The position numbers and the translations under genes are program-made. From positions 1 to 64,000 of the forward strand of contig SHYK01000005.1 of assembly GCA_009692845.1 (NCBI GenBank): a DNA stretch of 64,000 nucleotides, in the 5' to 3' direction. The DNA comes from Chloroflexota bacterium. Its GTDB lineage: Bacteria; Chloroflexota; UBA6077; SHYK01. Below, piece by piece: positions 36,096-45,339 of this stretch; position 1 is the stretch's first letter, and each line of letters opens with the position of its first letter. Below the pieces are notes generated by a model that saw only the letters and a list, made by a program, of their open reading frames with translations, had not been told where the DNA came from and did no database searches.

Positions 36096-37547
36096 TTGAC
36101 GAGCGTCAGACCGGCGAGTCAGGTTCGATCCGTCCCAGGTTTACGTCCGGTGTCGGCGTGGGGGCGGCTGGTCAGATTGCTCTATCGGGCGGCCTTGCCC
36201 CTGAGTGACGCGCTCGGCGTGGTGGTCGCCTTTATCGCGGCCTATGAGCTGCGAGCCGCCACCGGTCGGGCCGGTGAACTTTCTCCGCTGCCTCAGTATT
36301 TCCCGACGCTGGCCCTCCTCGTCGTTTCGCTGATCTTCACCTTTGGGCTGTCGCGCCTGTATGTCGAAAGGCGAGCCACCTCGCACATCGACCTTCTGGG
36401 CGCCTTGTTCGTAGCGGTGACCATCGGAAATGTGATCGCAATGGCCATCACGGCGCTCAGTCTCAATGCGCTCGACGTACCCCGCCTGCTCCTGGTTTTT
36501 GCCTGGGCCTTGACCATTGGGCTGGTCTGGGCCGGGCGCATGCTATTGGCCGAAGTCCTGCGGGCCGCCCGACTAGCCGGCGTCGAGTCCGAGCGACTGA
36601 TCATCGTCGGTGCCGGAGAGGATGGCCACCTCATTCTGCACAAGGTATTGGGTGCTCCCGAGCTGGGCTACCAGGTGGTGGGGTTCGTCGATGATGAACC
36701 TCATCCGGAGGCGGATCGGCCGGTGCTCGGCCCGCTGTCGGCGGTGTCCGACCTGCTGCAGCGGCATCGCGTGCGGGAGGTGGTGGTGGCGCACCCCGGC
36801 CTCACCCATTTGCAGCTGCTAAACTTGGTGGCTGCCTGCTCGTCCGCCCAGGCGAGCCTCAAGATCTTTCCAGATGTATTCCAACTGGTTGCTCGGGAAG
36901 TCACCGTTAGCGAATTTGGCGGCCTGCCGATGCTCCAGGTGCGCGACGTGAACCTGCACGGCTGGAACCTCCTGGTGAAACGGGCGGCTGACGTAGCAGT
37001 CTCGGGTGCGATGCTGATCATCCTCGCGCCGGTCCTCATCGCGGTGGCCCTGGCGATCAAGCTGACCTCGCCGGGAGGACCGGTTTTCTTCATTCAGGAA
37101 CGGGTGGGGATGGACGGTCGTCCATTTCCCCTGGTGAAGTTCCGATCCATGCGAGTTGATGCCGAGGTGGAGAGCGGCCCCGTTTGGGCGCTGCCGGAGG
37201 ACGACCGCACTACCTGGTTCGGCCGGCTCATTCGCCGCTATTCGATTGACGAGCTGCCGCAGTTGGTCAATGTGCTGGTGGGAGATATGAGCCTGGTTGG
37301 TCCTCGACCCGAGCGGCCCTACTTCGTCGAGCAATTCAGCCGGCTGATCCCCCGTTATGCGGAGCGCCACCAGGAAAAAGCCGGCATGACCGGTTGGGCC
37401 CAGGTGAATGGCTTGCGCGGCCAAACCCCGATCGGCGAGCGCACTCGCTACGACCTCTTTTATGTGGAGCATTGGTCGCCGGCCTTTGATCTCAAGATCT
37501 TGCTCAAGACCCTGCCGGCCATCATCCGCGGCCGCAACGCTTACTAA
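36096..37547 (+). CDS. Polyprenyl-phosphate hexose-1-phosphate transferase (WbaP/EpsE type)
   Basis: 483 residues. Initiates glycan assembly by moving a sugar-1-phosphate onto undecaprenyl phosphate. About four N-terminal membrane helices (PLSDALGVVVAFIAAYEL onward), a CoA-binding-like Rossmann domain (ERLIIVGAGEDGHLI, about 169-183), a further helix (VSGAMLIILAPVLIAVALAI) and the catalytic domain: QERVGMDGRPFPLVKFRSM, RRYSIDELPQLVNVLVGDM, SLVGPRPERPYFVE. TTG 36096 has GAGGAG upstream. It is the last gene of the second cluster and the only initiating transferase in the window. Confidence 0.93.
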   Translation: MTSVRPASQVRSVPGLRPVSAWGRLVRLLYRAALPLSDALGVVVAFIAAYELRAATGRAGELSPLPQYFPTLALLVVSLIFTFGLSRLYVERRATSHIDLLGALFVAVTIGNVIAMAITALSLNALDVPRLLLVFAWALTIGLVWAGRMLLAEVLRAARLAGVESERLIIVGAGEDGHLILHKVLGAPELGYQVVGFVDDEPHPEADRPVLGPLSAVSDLLQRHRVREVVVAHPGLTHLQLLNLVAACSSAQASLKIFPDVFQLVAREVTVSEFGGLPMLQVRDVNLHGWNLLVKRAADVAVSGAMLIILAPVLIAVALAIKLTSPGGPVFFIQERVGMDGRPFPLVKFRSMRVDAEVESGPVWALPEDDRTTWFGRLIRRYSIDELPQLVNVLVGDMSLVGPRPERPYFVEQFSRLIPRYAERHQEKAGMTGWAQVNGLRGQTPIGERTRYDLFYVEHWSPAFDLKILLKTLPAIIRGRNAY

Positions 37548-37667
37548 AGTCCTGGCGGACGGCATAGTGCGAATTATTGGCTGCGCAAATCTTCTGCCCT
37601 GCCTGCCGGTGCAATCTGCTCGGAGCTAGGCTTTTCGGTGACTGTTCAGCAGTCGATTTGAGGCCTG

Positions 37668-38258
37668 ATGGCTAAGGTGGTCGTCGGGCTGGGGAATCCC
37701 GGCCCCAAATACCAGCGAACACGACATAATGTTGGCGCAGAAGTCATCGCCGAGCTCGGGCGCCGACATCCAGCCGCCGAGCACCGCCGAAACCTCACGC
37801 TCGAAACGCCCGCCACCATAGCGGGTTCTGCTGTCGTACTGGCGCGCCCGAGGACGTTTATGAACGAGAGCGGGCCGGCCGTGCAGTCTCTGGTCCAGAG
37901 ATACGCGGTACGCGATTTGTCCGATCTGCTCGTCGTGGTGGATGACATGGATCTGGCAATCGGCATCGTGCGGCTTCGGCCCAGCGGGAGCACCGGCGGG
38001 CACAATGGGCTCAAGTCCATCATCAGCGCATTGGGATCCGATGCATTCGGCCGGCTCCGAGTAGGGATAGGGCGGCCGGATGGTGGCGTGGACCCAATCC
38101 GGCATGTGCTGGACTCCTTTTCGATCGAGGACCGGGCCATCATTGTTAAAGCAGAACAACTGGCTGCCGACGCAGTCGAATGCTGGGTGGAATTCGGAGC
38201 GCATGAAGCTATGAATCGCTTCAACGGGCTTCGCATCGAAACGGAAAACAGCGCTTGA
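37668..38258 (+). CDS. pth: Peptidyl-tRNA hydrolase
   Basis: Releases peptides from peptidyl-tRNA. 196 residues, normal length. Motifs: VVVGLGNPGPKYQRTRHNVG with the catalytic His near residue 20, RPRTFMNESGPAV, VVVDDMDLAIG, and the GGHNGLKSIISALG loop. ATG 37668 has no strong Shine-Dalgarno. The stop overlaps the TTG start of mfd, a conserved bacterial pair (pth-mfd), so the genes are coupled. Confidence 0.95.
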   Translation: MAKVVVGLGNPGPKYQRTRHNVGAEVIAELGRRHPAAEHRRNLTLETPATIAGSAVVLARPRTFMNESGPAVQSLVQRYAVRDLSDLLVVVDDMDLAIGIVRLRPSGSTGGHNGLKSIISALGSDAFGRLRVGIGRPDGGVDPIRHVLDSFSIEDRAIIVKAEQLAADAVECWVEFGAHEAMNRFNGLRIETENSA

Positions 38259-41200
38259 ACCTGGGTGCGCTCCTACCTCGAGTCCGAGAAGATCCTGGCT
38301 ATCGAGCGCTGGTGGCCCAGCTCGAATCCGATCTCAAGGGGAAAGCGGCCCGGTTCTCCGTGCTGGAGGCTGCCAAACCCGCCCTCGTTGCTGCGCTGCA
38401 CGGTGAGCTCAAAGTCCCCACGATCCTCCTGGTCAGCCGGCTGGCCCGAGCTCGCCAGATCGTGGCGGAGCTGCAGGCCTGGACTGAAGACGACCAGGCG
38501 GTGCTGCTGTTCCCCGAACTGGATGCCCTTCCTTATGAGCGGATGTTGATCGGTTCCCAGCATCTCGTTCAGCGCTTGCAGGCGATGATGACCCTCACCG
38601 GCGTGCTTCCGAGGTCGCCGTTGGTGGTCGTCACCGCCCGGGCGGCTACCGATCGCATCATGTCCCCGGACGAGTGTCGGGGCGCGAATTGGCCCCTGGA
38701 GGTGGGTGCGCCGCTGCAGCTGGATCGATTGCTGGGCCAATTGGTCCGGATCGGCTACGAGGCGGTCCAGGTGGTGGCTGGGCCCGGGGAATTCGCCCGG
38801 CGGGGCGGGATTCTGGATATTTGTCCGTTTGGTACCGATGGCTCGGCCTTTCGAGTCGAGCTCGAAGGCAACCGGATCGACTCCCTTCGATCCGTCGATC
38901 TCGCCACTCAACGTTCGGTTGAGTTCATGGACCGGGCCATCGTGGGTCCTGCCCATGAGGTGTTGCCCGACCTGCGTCCACAGGATCAGATCGAGCTAAT
39001 GGGCATGCAGATGGGGCGGGTCAAGCCGAAGATCCGGGACGAAATCGAAGCAGAGCTGGGACACCTCCGCGAAGGCCGGGCTTTCCCATTCCTGGAATGG
39101 TATCGGGGGGTTCTCGGGAAATCGTCGATCCTCGAGTACCTCCCGGCGAACGGACTCCTGCTGGTGGACGAGGCCGGGGCCATCGGGTCCACCGCGCGGG
39201 AGATTCAGCGCCAGGCCGAGTTTCTCGCCATGGACCTCCTGGAGCGCGGCGAAGCCCCCGGCGGCTTGCCCTTGCCTTACTGGGCATGGGACGACCTTGC
39301 AGCGAGGGTCCTGCCTCAGACCGCCCGCCGAATCGATCTGGTGCTGGATCCGGACGCACTTGATGCTGCTTTCGAGCCGGCCGCGAGCTGGAGTGGAAGA
39401 CTCCCCGAGCTGTTGCATTCATTGGCCTCCCCAGACTCCCGGCCTTTCCTCGCCATCGTGTCCCAGCAGGCGCCGCGTTTAGAGGAGCTGCTGAATGAAG
39501 ATGGCATCCAGATCAAAGCCACCGACCGAGTCGAGCCGGTGAACCAAGTCGAGCCCCATCCGCAAGGCGGGCCGCTTCCGGTCGAATCGACCCGGTTGGC
39601 CCTGATCCACGGGGGCTTGGGCGAGGGGTGGACCAACGAGAAGATCGGGCTTTCCATCCTCACCGACCGCGAGCTTTTTGGCTGGGCGAAAGTGCACCGG
39701 GGCGAGCGCTGGCGAGCACCGATCGCCCGGGAGCGCTTCCTCAGCGATCTGGAAGAGGGCGAGCTAGTCGTCCACATCGACCACGGCATCGGTCGCTACC
39801 GAGGCCTCGTGCGCGTGATGGACAGCGCGACCAACACCGAGCGTGAGTACATCGATATCGAGTATGCGGAGCGCTCTCGCCTGAAAGTTGCGGTCGAGCA
39901 CGCGGACCGAGTGACTCGATATGTGGGGTCCGGAGAAGCGACTCCGACCCTCAGCAGCCTGGGTGGAGGCGATTGGCAGCGGACCAAACGCCGAATCCGG
40001 GCCGCTGTCCAGCGGATCGCGCATGAGCTGGTCGAGCTCTACGCGCGCCGGGAGCTGGCCGAGGGAGTCGCCTTCGGGCCGGACGGTCCCTGGCAGATGG
40101 AGATGGAAGCGGCCTTCCCCTTCGTGGAGACGCCCGACCAGCTCCAAGCCGTGGAGGAAGTGAAGGAAGACCTCGAAAAGAAACGCCCCATGGATCGGCT
40201 GATCGTCGGGGACGTGGGCTACGGAAAAACCGAAGTGGCCCTCCGTGCAGCGTTCAAAGTGGTGACCGCCGGGAAGCAGGTCGCGGTGCTCGTCCCAACC
40301 ACCGTGCTCGCCCAGCAACACTACAACTCGTTCCGAGAACGCCTGGCCCCTTTTCCGGTCCGAGTGGAGGTGCTTTCCCGCTTTTTGACCGACGGCCAGG
40401 CTAAAAAGGTCATTGAGGACGCCCGGGAAGGGAAAGTGGACATCGTCATCGGCACCCATCGATTGTTGCAGGCCGACGTCGCCTTCAAGGACCTCGGATT
40501 ACTCGTTATCGACGAGGAGCAGCGGTTTGGGGTGGCCCACAAAGAGCGGTTCAAGGAGCTGCGTACCGAAGTCCACGTGCTCACGTTGTCCGCCACCCCG
40601 ATCCCGCGCACCCTGCACCTTTCCCTGGTGGGAGTCCGCGATCTCAGCATGATCCAGACCGCGCCGGATGAGCGGCTTCCGATTCGGACTTATGTCACCG
40701 AATACGACGAAAGCCTGATTCGGGAAGCGATTCTGCGCGAGCTGGATCGGGGCGGGCAGGTTTACTACGTTTCGAATCGCGTCTATTCAATCGGGCAGGT
40801 CGCGGGCCGCCTCGCGGCGCTAGTCCCCGAAGCCCGAATCGGGATCGCTCACGGACAGATGGCCGATGAAGAGCTCGAGGACGCGATGCTGCAGTTTGTG
40901 AACGGGGACGTGGACGTCCTGGTTTGCACCACGATCATCGAGGCGGGCCTCGACCTGGCCAACGTCAATACGATCATCGTGACCGACGCCCAGCTATTCG
41001 GCCTTGCCCAGCTCTACCAGCTTCGGGGTCGGGTCGGTCGGGGTCCGAATCGGGCGTATGCATATTGCCTCTACCCGCGAGACCGCCAGTTGACCGAGAT
41101 TGCTGAGAAGCGGCTGCGGGCAATTTTCGAAGCATCCGAGCTCGGGGCAGGGTACCGGATCGCGCTCAAGGACCTGGAGATCCGGGGGGCCGGGAATCTG

Positions 41201-41812
41201 CTGGGCGTTGAGCAGCACGGCCAAATCGCCGCGGTGGGATTCGATCTCTACTGCAAGCTGCTCGGGGAGGCGGTCCAGCAGCTCAAAGACCTTCGAGAGA
41301 AGTCGCTGGCCGACGATGGGCTGGCCGAACGCGTGCTTTCGGGCGCCCTGGCTGAAGATCGAACTCCTTCGGTGAATTTGCCGGTCGCCGCCTTCTTGCC
41401 GCCGGAATATGTGCCCGACGAGGCGGTCCGCTTGAACCTGTATCAGCGGCTCTCCAGCGTGCGCGACTCGGTCGCCCTCAACGATCTGGCCAGCGAGCTC
41501 TGGGATCGCTTCGGTCGTGCCCCCCGCCCGGCGGCTGCTCTGCTGGCGCTGATAGGTCTCCGGGTGACTGCCTTCGAGGCCGGCGTGCGCGAGGTTGGTG
41601 TGGACGCGGGAGAGTTGGTGATCCGTTTCTGGGACGAGCGGCCCGTGGACCCCAAGCGGCTGGGAGAAGGGTTGCACGCGCCCATAGGCGTGCGCTCGAA
41701 CCAGATTCGGATCCGCATGACGGAGAAGAACCGGCTGCTCGCGGTCACGAGGACCCTGCTCGAACGGTTGAGAGACTCACAACCCGAATTGGTGGCCGCT
41801 GGCCGCGGATAA
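38255..41812 (+). CDS. mfd: Transcription-repair coupling factor
   Basis: Mfd removes RNA polymerase stalled at DNA damage and recruits UvrA. 1185 residues, the usual size. N-terminal UvrB-like module (PTILLVSRLARARQIVAELQ...), RNA-polymerase-interaction domain (IDHGIGRYRGLVRV, near 507-520), then the RecG-like translocase: Walker A GDVGYGKTEVALRA (about 651), DEEQRFG Walker B (about 752), LSATPIPRTLHLSL, and QLRGRVGRGPNRAYAY, with the C-terminal TRCF domain. TTG 38255 overlaps the pth stop. All motor motifs are intact. Confidence 0.96.
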   Translation: MNLGALLPRVREDPGYRALVAQLESDLKGKAARFSVLEAAKPALVAALHGELKVPTILLVSRLARARQIVAELQAWTEDDQAVLLFPELDALPYERMLIGSQHLVQRLQAMMTLTGVLPRSPLVVVTARAATDRIMSPDECRGANWPLEVGAPLQLDRLLGQLVRIGYEAVQVVAGPGEFARRGGILDICPFGTDGSAFRVELEGNRIDSLRSVDLATQRSVEFMDRAIVGPAHEVLPDLRPQDQIELMGMQMGRVKPKIRDEIEAELGHLREGRAFPFLEWYRGVLGKSSILEYLPANGLLLVDEAGAIGSTAREIQRQAEFLAMDLLERGEAPGGLPLPYWAWDDLAARVLPQTARRIDLVLDPDALDAAFEPAASWSGRLPELLHSLASPDSRPFLAIVSQQAPRLEELLNEDGIQIKATDRVEPVNQVEPHPQGGPLPVESTRLALIHGGLGEGWTNEKIGLSILTDRELFGWAKVHRGERWRAPIARERFLSDLEEGELVVHIDHGIGRYRGLVRVMDSATNTEREYIDIEYAERSRLKVAVEHADRVTRYVGSGEATPTLSSLGGGDWQRTKRRIRAAVQRIAHELVELYARRELAEGVAFGPDGPWQMEMEAAFPFVETPDQLQAVEEVKEDLEKKRPMDRLIVGDVGYGKTEVALRAAFKVVTAGKQVAVLVPTTVLAQQHYNSFRERLAPFPVRVEVLSRFLTDGQAKKVIEDAREGKVDIVIGTHRLLQADVAFKDLGLLVIDEEQRFGVAHKERFKELRTEVHVLTLSATPIPRTLHLSLVGVRDLSMIQTAPDERLPIRTYVTEYDESLIREAILRELDRGGQVYYVSNRVYSIGQVAGRLAALVPEARIGIAHGQMADEELEDAMLQFVNGDVDVLVCTTIIEAGLDLANVNTIIVTDAQLFGLAQLYQLRGRVGRGPNRAYAYCLYPRDRQLTEIAEKRLRAIFEASELGAGYRIALKDLEIRGAGNLLGVEQHGQIAAVGFDLYCKLLGEAVQQLKDLREKSLADDGLAERVLSGALAEDRTPSVNLPVAAFLPPEYVPDEAVRLNLYQRLSSVRDSVALNDLASELWDRFGRAPRPAAALLALIGLRVTAFEAGVREVGVDAGELVIRFWDERPVDPKRLGEGLHAPIGVRSNQIRIRMTEKNRLLAVTRTLLERLRDSQPELVAAGRG

Positions 41813-41859
41813 GGTCCATGTTCACCGCAGTGCTCTCAGTTGGGCTACGGATTCGCCGG

Positions 41860-42001
41860 CGGGTCGAGAGATCGGGAGATCGCTGAAAAACTGGTGGTGA
41901 CCGAGAGCACGGTGAAGAAGCACGTGCAGAACATCCTGAGAAAGCTCCACGCCCGAAACTGAACCGAGGCGGCTACCTATCTCAACCGGGAGCTCCTCTA
42001 G
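41860..42001 (+). pseudogene. LuxR/NarL-type helix-turn-helix C-terminal remnant
   Basis: The frame reads REIAEKLVVTESTVKKHVQNI, LRKLHARN, then TGA at 41960-41962, then TEAATYLNRELL and TAG at 41999-42001. This is the DNA-binding end of a NarL-type response regulator with a stop where the family has Arg (CGA to TGA). No receiver domain is present upstream, since mfd ends 50 bp before. A degraded fragment; its last base pairs overlap the aspS stop. Confidence 0.7.
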
Positions 42002-43761
42002 CCGAGGTGCAAGCCGATGTGGAGGTCGCGGAGCTGGCGCTCGTCGACCCCCGATGGAGCGTTCATCAGGAGATCCTGCGCGCTTTGATTCTTCGGGAAT
42101 GCCATGACTTCCCGGATGTTCGGCTCGTCAACCATCAGCATGACGGTGCGCTCCAACCCGGTGGCGATGCCGCCGTGGGGTGGAGCGCCATATTCGAATG
42201 CCTCCAGCATGTGGCCGATGGACGCTTCCGTCTCCTCCTTGCTGTAACCCATCAGCTCGTAAATGACTCTCTGGATCTCCGGCTTGTGGATGCGGATGCT
42301 GCCGCCGCCCACTTCGTAGCCATTACAGGCCAGGTCGTACTGATTGGAAGCGATCCCGCCCGGATTGGCCCGAATCGCATCCGCGTCCATCACGATCGCG
42401 GAGCAGAACGGGTTGTGCATGAAGGTCCAGCGGTTCTCTTCCGGGAGCCATTCCATAAGTGGAAAGTCGATGATCCAGCCAAAGGCGAGCAGGTTATCAT
42501 CGATGAGGTTGCAGCGGCGGCCAACCTCCAGCCGCAGGCGTCCCAGCACGTCGGCGGCGACCAAGGGCTGGTCGGCCACGATCAGCAGCATGTCGCCCAG
42601 GCTCGCCCCTGATCGCGCGACGATCCGCCCGGTCTCCTGCTCAGAGAGAAACTTGGCGGCTCCCCCCCGCAGCCCATCCGCCTCGACGGCGAGCGTGACC
42701 AGGCCCTTCGCCCCGAACTGTTTCGCTTGATCGATCAGGGCATCGGTTTCCTTGCGGGTCAGGGAAGCCCAGCCGGGTGCAACGATGCCCTTCACGACGC
42801 CGCCGGCCGCCAGCACCGCGGAAAAAGCGTTGAATGTGGTCTCGCCGACTTCGTCGGACAGATCGACTAGCTCGACCCCAAACCGGAGATCCGGCTTGTC
42901 GGATCCCCACCGCCGCAACGCCTCTTCGTAAGAATAGCGTGGGAACGGCTTCGCCATCAGCTTCCGTTGCGAGCAGGTCTCGGCGATCCGGATGTACAGT
43001 TCCTCCATGAGCTCCAGGACGTCGTTCCGCTCTACGAAGGACATTTCGAGATCGAGCTGAGTGAACTCCGGTTGGCGGTCGCCCCTTTGGTCCTCGTCCC
43101 GAAAGCAGCGGGCGATCTGGTAGTACCGGTCCAGGCCGGCCACCATCAAAATCTGCTTCAGCTGCTGGGGAGACTGGGGTAGGGCGTAGAACTCACCCGG
43201 GTGGACGCGGCTCGGCACGAGGTAGTCCCGGGCACCCTCGAGCGTGCTCTTGGTCAAGATGGGGGTTTCAATCTCGATGAATCCCCGCTCGTCGAGATAG
43301 TCGCGCATGGTCTTGACGACTTTCGCCCGGGTGACGATATTGTTCTTCATCCGCTCCCGGCGCAGGTCGAGGTAGCGGTAGCGGAGTCGGAGGCTCTCAT
43401 CCAGGTCGGCGTCGCGGCTGACCTCGAAGGGCAGCGGCAAGGAAGGGTTCAGGACCTCGGCGCGAATCGCTACCACCTCGATGGCGCCAGTGGGGAGATC
43501 GGAATTCTCGGTCCCGGCTGGACGGAGGGACACCGGGCCCTCGATCTCCAGCACGTATTCGCCGTGCGCTTCGCTAGCCACCTTGTGCGCATCGGGCGTG
43601 ATTTCCGGGTTGAATACCACCTGGACGATGCCCGCCCGGTCGCGCAGATCGATGAAGATCAGGCCGCCGTGGTCGCGCTGCCGATGCACCCAGCCCTGCA
43701 GAATAGCGTGCTGGCCGGCATGGCTGGCGGTGAGGTCGCCACAGCGGTGGGTACGGCGCAT
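41998..43761 (-). CDS. aspS: Aspartyl-tRNA synthetase
   Basis: 587 residues, bacterial-type AspRS with the anticodon OB-fold (residues about 1-105: GWVHRQRDHGGLIFIDLRDR), class II core and the GAD insertion (about 290-420). Motif 2 region RCFRDEDQRGDRQPEFTQLD is canonical. The last part is unusual: FMHNPFCSA replaces the common HHPFTAP, and motif 3 reads GGIATGLERTVML rather than APGLDRLVM. It may be AspRS or the non-discriminating type; gatCAB is not in view. ATG 43761 has GGAGG 4 nt upstream. A tandem repeat occupies its upstream region. Confidence 0.92.
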   Translation of the reverse strand: MRRTHRCGDLTASHAGQHAILQGWVHRQRDHGGLIFIDLRDRAGIVQVVFNPEITPDAHKVASEAHGEYVLEIEGPVSLRPAGTENSDLPTGAIEVVAIRAEVLNPSLPLPFEVSRDADLDESLRLRYRYLDLRRERMKNNIVTRAKVVKTMRDYLDERGFIEIETPILTKSTLEGARDYLVPSRVHPGEFYALPQSPQQLKQILMVAGLDRYYQIARCFRDEDQRGDRQPEFTQLDLEMSFVERNDVLELMEELYIRIAETCSQRKLMAKPFPRYSYEEALRRWGSDKPDLRFGVELVDLSDEVGETTFNAFSAVLAAGGVVKGIVAPGWASLTRKETDALIDQAKQFGAKGLVTLAVEADGLRGGAAKFLSEQETGRIVARSGASLGDMLLIVADQPLVAADVLGRLRLEVGRRCNLIDDNLLAFGWIIDFPLMEWLPEENRWTFMHNPFCSAIVMDADAIRANPGGIASNQYDLACNGYEVGGGSIRIHKPEIQRVIYELMGYSKEETEASIGHMLEAFEYGAPPHGGIATGLERTVMLMVDEPNIREVMAFPKNQSAQDLLMNAPSGVDERQLRDLHIGLHLG

Positions 43762-43790
43762 TGGTCCTCCGATTCGGTCAAGTTAGCTAG

Positions 43791-44027
43791 GAGCGAGCGA
43801 CTCTTCAGCGGGGTTTGGGGCAGAGCCTCAAGTTATAGAGCGAAGCGACTCTTAGCGGGGTTTGGGGCGGAGCCTCAAGTTATAGAGCGAAGCGACTCTT
43901 CAGTGGGGTTTGGGGCAGAGCCCCAAGTTATAGAGCGAAGCGACTCTTCAGTGGGGTTTGGGGCAGAGCCCCAAGTTATAGAGCGAAGCGACTCTGTAGC
44001 GGGGTCTGGGGCAGAGCCTCAAGTTAG
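43791..44027 (+). repeat. Five tandem 47-48-bp repeats with internal palindrome
   Basis: Units start at 43791, 43838, 43885, 43933 and 43981. Units three and four are identical (48 bp); units one and two are 47 bp with single-base differences; unit five is truncated at the insertion sequence. Each unit contains TTGGGGC-AGA-GCCCCAA or a G.U-compatible variant, a 7-bp hairpin, and AGAG...CTCT flanks. The array lies 30 bp upstream of aspS. No spacers separate the units. Confidence 0.9.
44020..44027 (+). repeat. Left 8-bp target duplication of the IS1595-type element
   Basis: CAAGTTAG immediately precedes the left inverted repeat and recurs exactly at 45999-46006 after the right one. An 8-bp duplication is typical of the IS1595 family. 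Confidence 0.85.
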
Positions 44028-44059
44028 GGTAATTGTATACTTGACACAGGGTAGTGTGC

Positions 44060-44182
44060 TCATTTAGAATCATCATGTGATGAGTTACTGCGCTTTTGTG
44101 GCTGGTCTTGCTCGGCTACTTTCTTCAACTCCTTTAGCACGTTTGGCGGGAAAATCCGCTTCGCCAACTCGTCATCAGTCAT
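44060..44182 (-). CDS. Possible small ORF in the transposon left end
   Basis: 40 residues from ATG 44182 (MTDDELAKRIFPPNVLKELK...), Lys/Asp-rich and protein-like, ending near the left inverted repeat. The frame continues open upstream with PKSERPKKKASE. It is divergent from the transposase, whose ribosome binding site (GGAGG) lies just beyond. Could be a passenger or a fragment. Confidence 0.35.
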   Translation of the reverse strand: MTDDELAKRIFPPNVLKELKKVAEQDQPQKRSNSSHDDSK

Positions 44183-44233
44183 CTCGCTGGCCTTCTTCTT
44201 TGGTCGCTCGCTTTTTGGTATTGGAGGTCTCCT

Positions 44234-45175
44234 ATGGCCGTTAACAAGCCTGCCGTGAAACACGAAATGAACATCTTCCGATTGATGGAAGACTTCGACA
44301 CCGATGCTGAGTGCCGCGCTGCTCTGGAAGAATTGCGCTGGCCCGGCGGGATCGAGTGCCCCAGGTGCGAGAGCCGCAAAATCTCCCGTATTGCAGCTCG
44401 CAACCAATTTGATTGTGACTCATGCCGCTACCAGTTCTCTGTGCTCGTTGGCACCGTCTTTCAGGACTCTAAACTGCCCCTGCAAAAGTGGTTCATGGCG
44501 ACCTACCTCATGTGCGAATCCCGCAAAGGCATGAGCGCCAACCAACTCAAACGGACCATTGACGTGAGCTACAAGACCGCGTGGTTCCTCTGCCACCGGA
44601 TTCGTGCCGCGATGGCCGACCTTAACCCGGAGCCGCTTACCGGCGTCGTGGAAGTCGATGAGACATTCGTGGGCGGACTTGCCAAGAACATGCACAAGGC
44701 CGACCGAGCCCGCCGCATCCACGGCACCGGTGGCCTCGATAAGGTCATGGTCCTGGGTGCGATGGAACGCGGCGGAATGGTGCGCTTCAAGGTTGAGAAC
44801 CACCGGGACCGCGCAACCCTCCATAGCTTCATCGCCTCCACCGTGGACGACGATGCGACTGCGATCTACACGGATGAGTTCTCTGGCTACGTTGGCGTTG
44901 GTGACGAGAATACGCGGCATGAGACCGTCAGCCACGGCGCAGACGAATGGGTGCGGGCAGACGTTCATACGAACACCGTTGAGGGCGTGTGGTCGCTGTT
45001 CAAGCGGTCCATCGTGGGCTCCTACCATCGGCTTTCAACCAAGCACATGGAAGCGTATCTCGCTGAGATGGCATGGCGGTTCAACAATCGAGAAAACCCC
45101 CATTTGTTCCGAGACACGCTCACTCGCCTGGTGAATTCGGAGAATCTGGAATACAAGGAATTGATCGCTCAGTGA
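44234..45175 (+). CDS. IS1595-family transposase (ISXO2-like)
   Basis: 313 residues. N-terminal zinc ribbon (IECPRCESRKISRI, then CDSCRYQFSV), a helix-turn-helix (LKRTIDVSYKTAWFLCHRIR) and the DDE-type catalytic domain: EVDETFVGG (first D), YTDEFSGYVG (second D) and TVEGVWSLFKRSI (N/E-K signature with His upstream in VHTNTVEG). ATG 44234 has GGAGG 8 nt upstream. All motifs are intact, so the element may be active. Confidence 0.93.
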   Translation: MAVNKPAVKHEMNIFRLMEDFDTDAECRAALEELRWPGGIECPRCESRKISRIAARNQFDCDSCRYQFSVLVGTVFQDSKLPLQKWFMATYLMCESRKGMSANQLKRTIDVSYKTAWFLCHRIRAAMADLNPEPLTGVVEVDETFVGGLAKNMHKADRARRIHGTGGLDKVMVLGAMERGGMVRFKVENHRDRATLHSFIASTVDDDATAIYTDEFSGYVGVGDENTRHETVSHGADEWVRADVHTNTVEGVWSLFKRSIVGSYHRLSTKHMEAYLAEMAWRFNNRENPHLFRDTLTRLVNSENLEYKELIAQ

Positions 45176-45336
45176 TTCTTGTATTCACGAAGGATTGCGT
45201 ACCATTCCTGGCGACATCCCAATTGATCAGCGGCTTTTTCCATCTTTTTGAGCATGCCAGAACTCTGCACCATGCAACCAATGAGGTATCCGAGGACCAG
45301 CCCACCGATAAGGCCCACCGCAATTTCAGTGCTCAA
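45169..45336 (-). CDS. Small membrane protein, transposon passenger
   Basis: 55 residues from TTG 45336: a glycine-rich membrane helix (IAVGLIGGLVLGYLIGCMV) then a short soluble tail (KKMEKAADQLGCRQEWYAIL). GGGGGTG lies 4 nt before the start. It starts 3 bp after the stop of the 205-residue gene, forming a two-gene unit, and its stop overlaps the end of the transposase gene on the other strand. No family recognised. Confidence 0.6.
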   Translation of the reverse strand: MSTEIAVGLIGGLVLGYLIGCMVQSSGMLKKMEKAADQLGCRQEWYAILREYKNH

Positions 45337-45339
45337 TGT

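Noticed and set aside
35902..36099. 65-codon open frame between the GT2 gene and the initiating transferase
   Set aside because: Mostly overlaps the GT2 end and the 19-bp repeat; no ribosome binding site.
43791..44027. CRISPR-like array
   Set aside because: The 47-48-bp units are directly adjacent with no unique spacers and no cas genes are present; it is a simple tandem repeat.
43201..44067. Plus-strand open frame of 288 codons with a repeated ERSDSSVGFGAEPQV-type peptide
   Set aside because: It is antisense to aspS and then runs through the tandem repeat; the repeated peptide only mirrors the DNA repeat.
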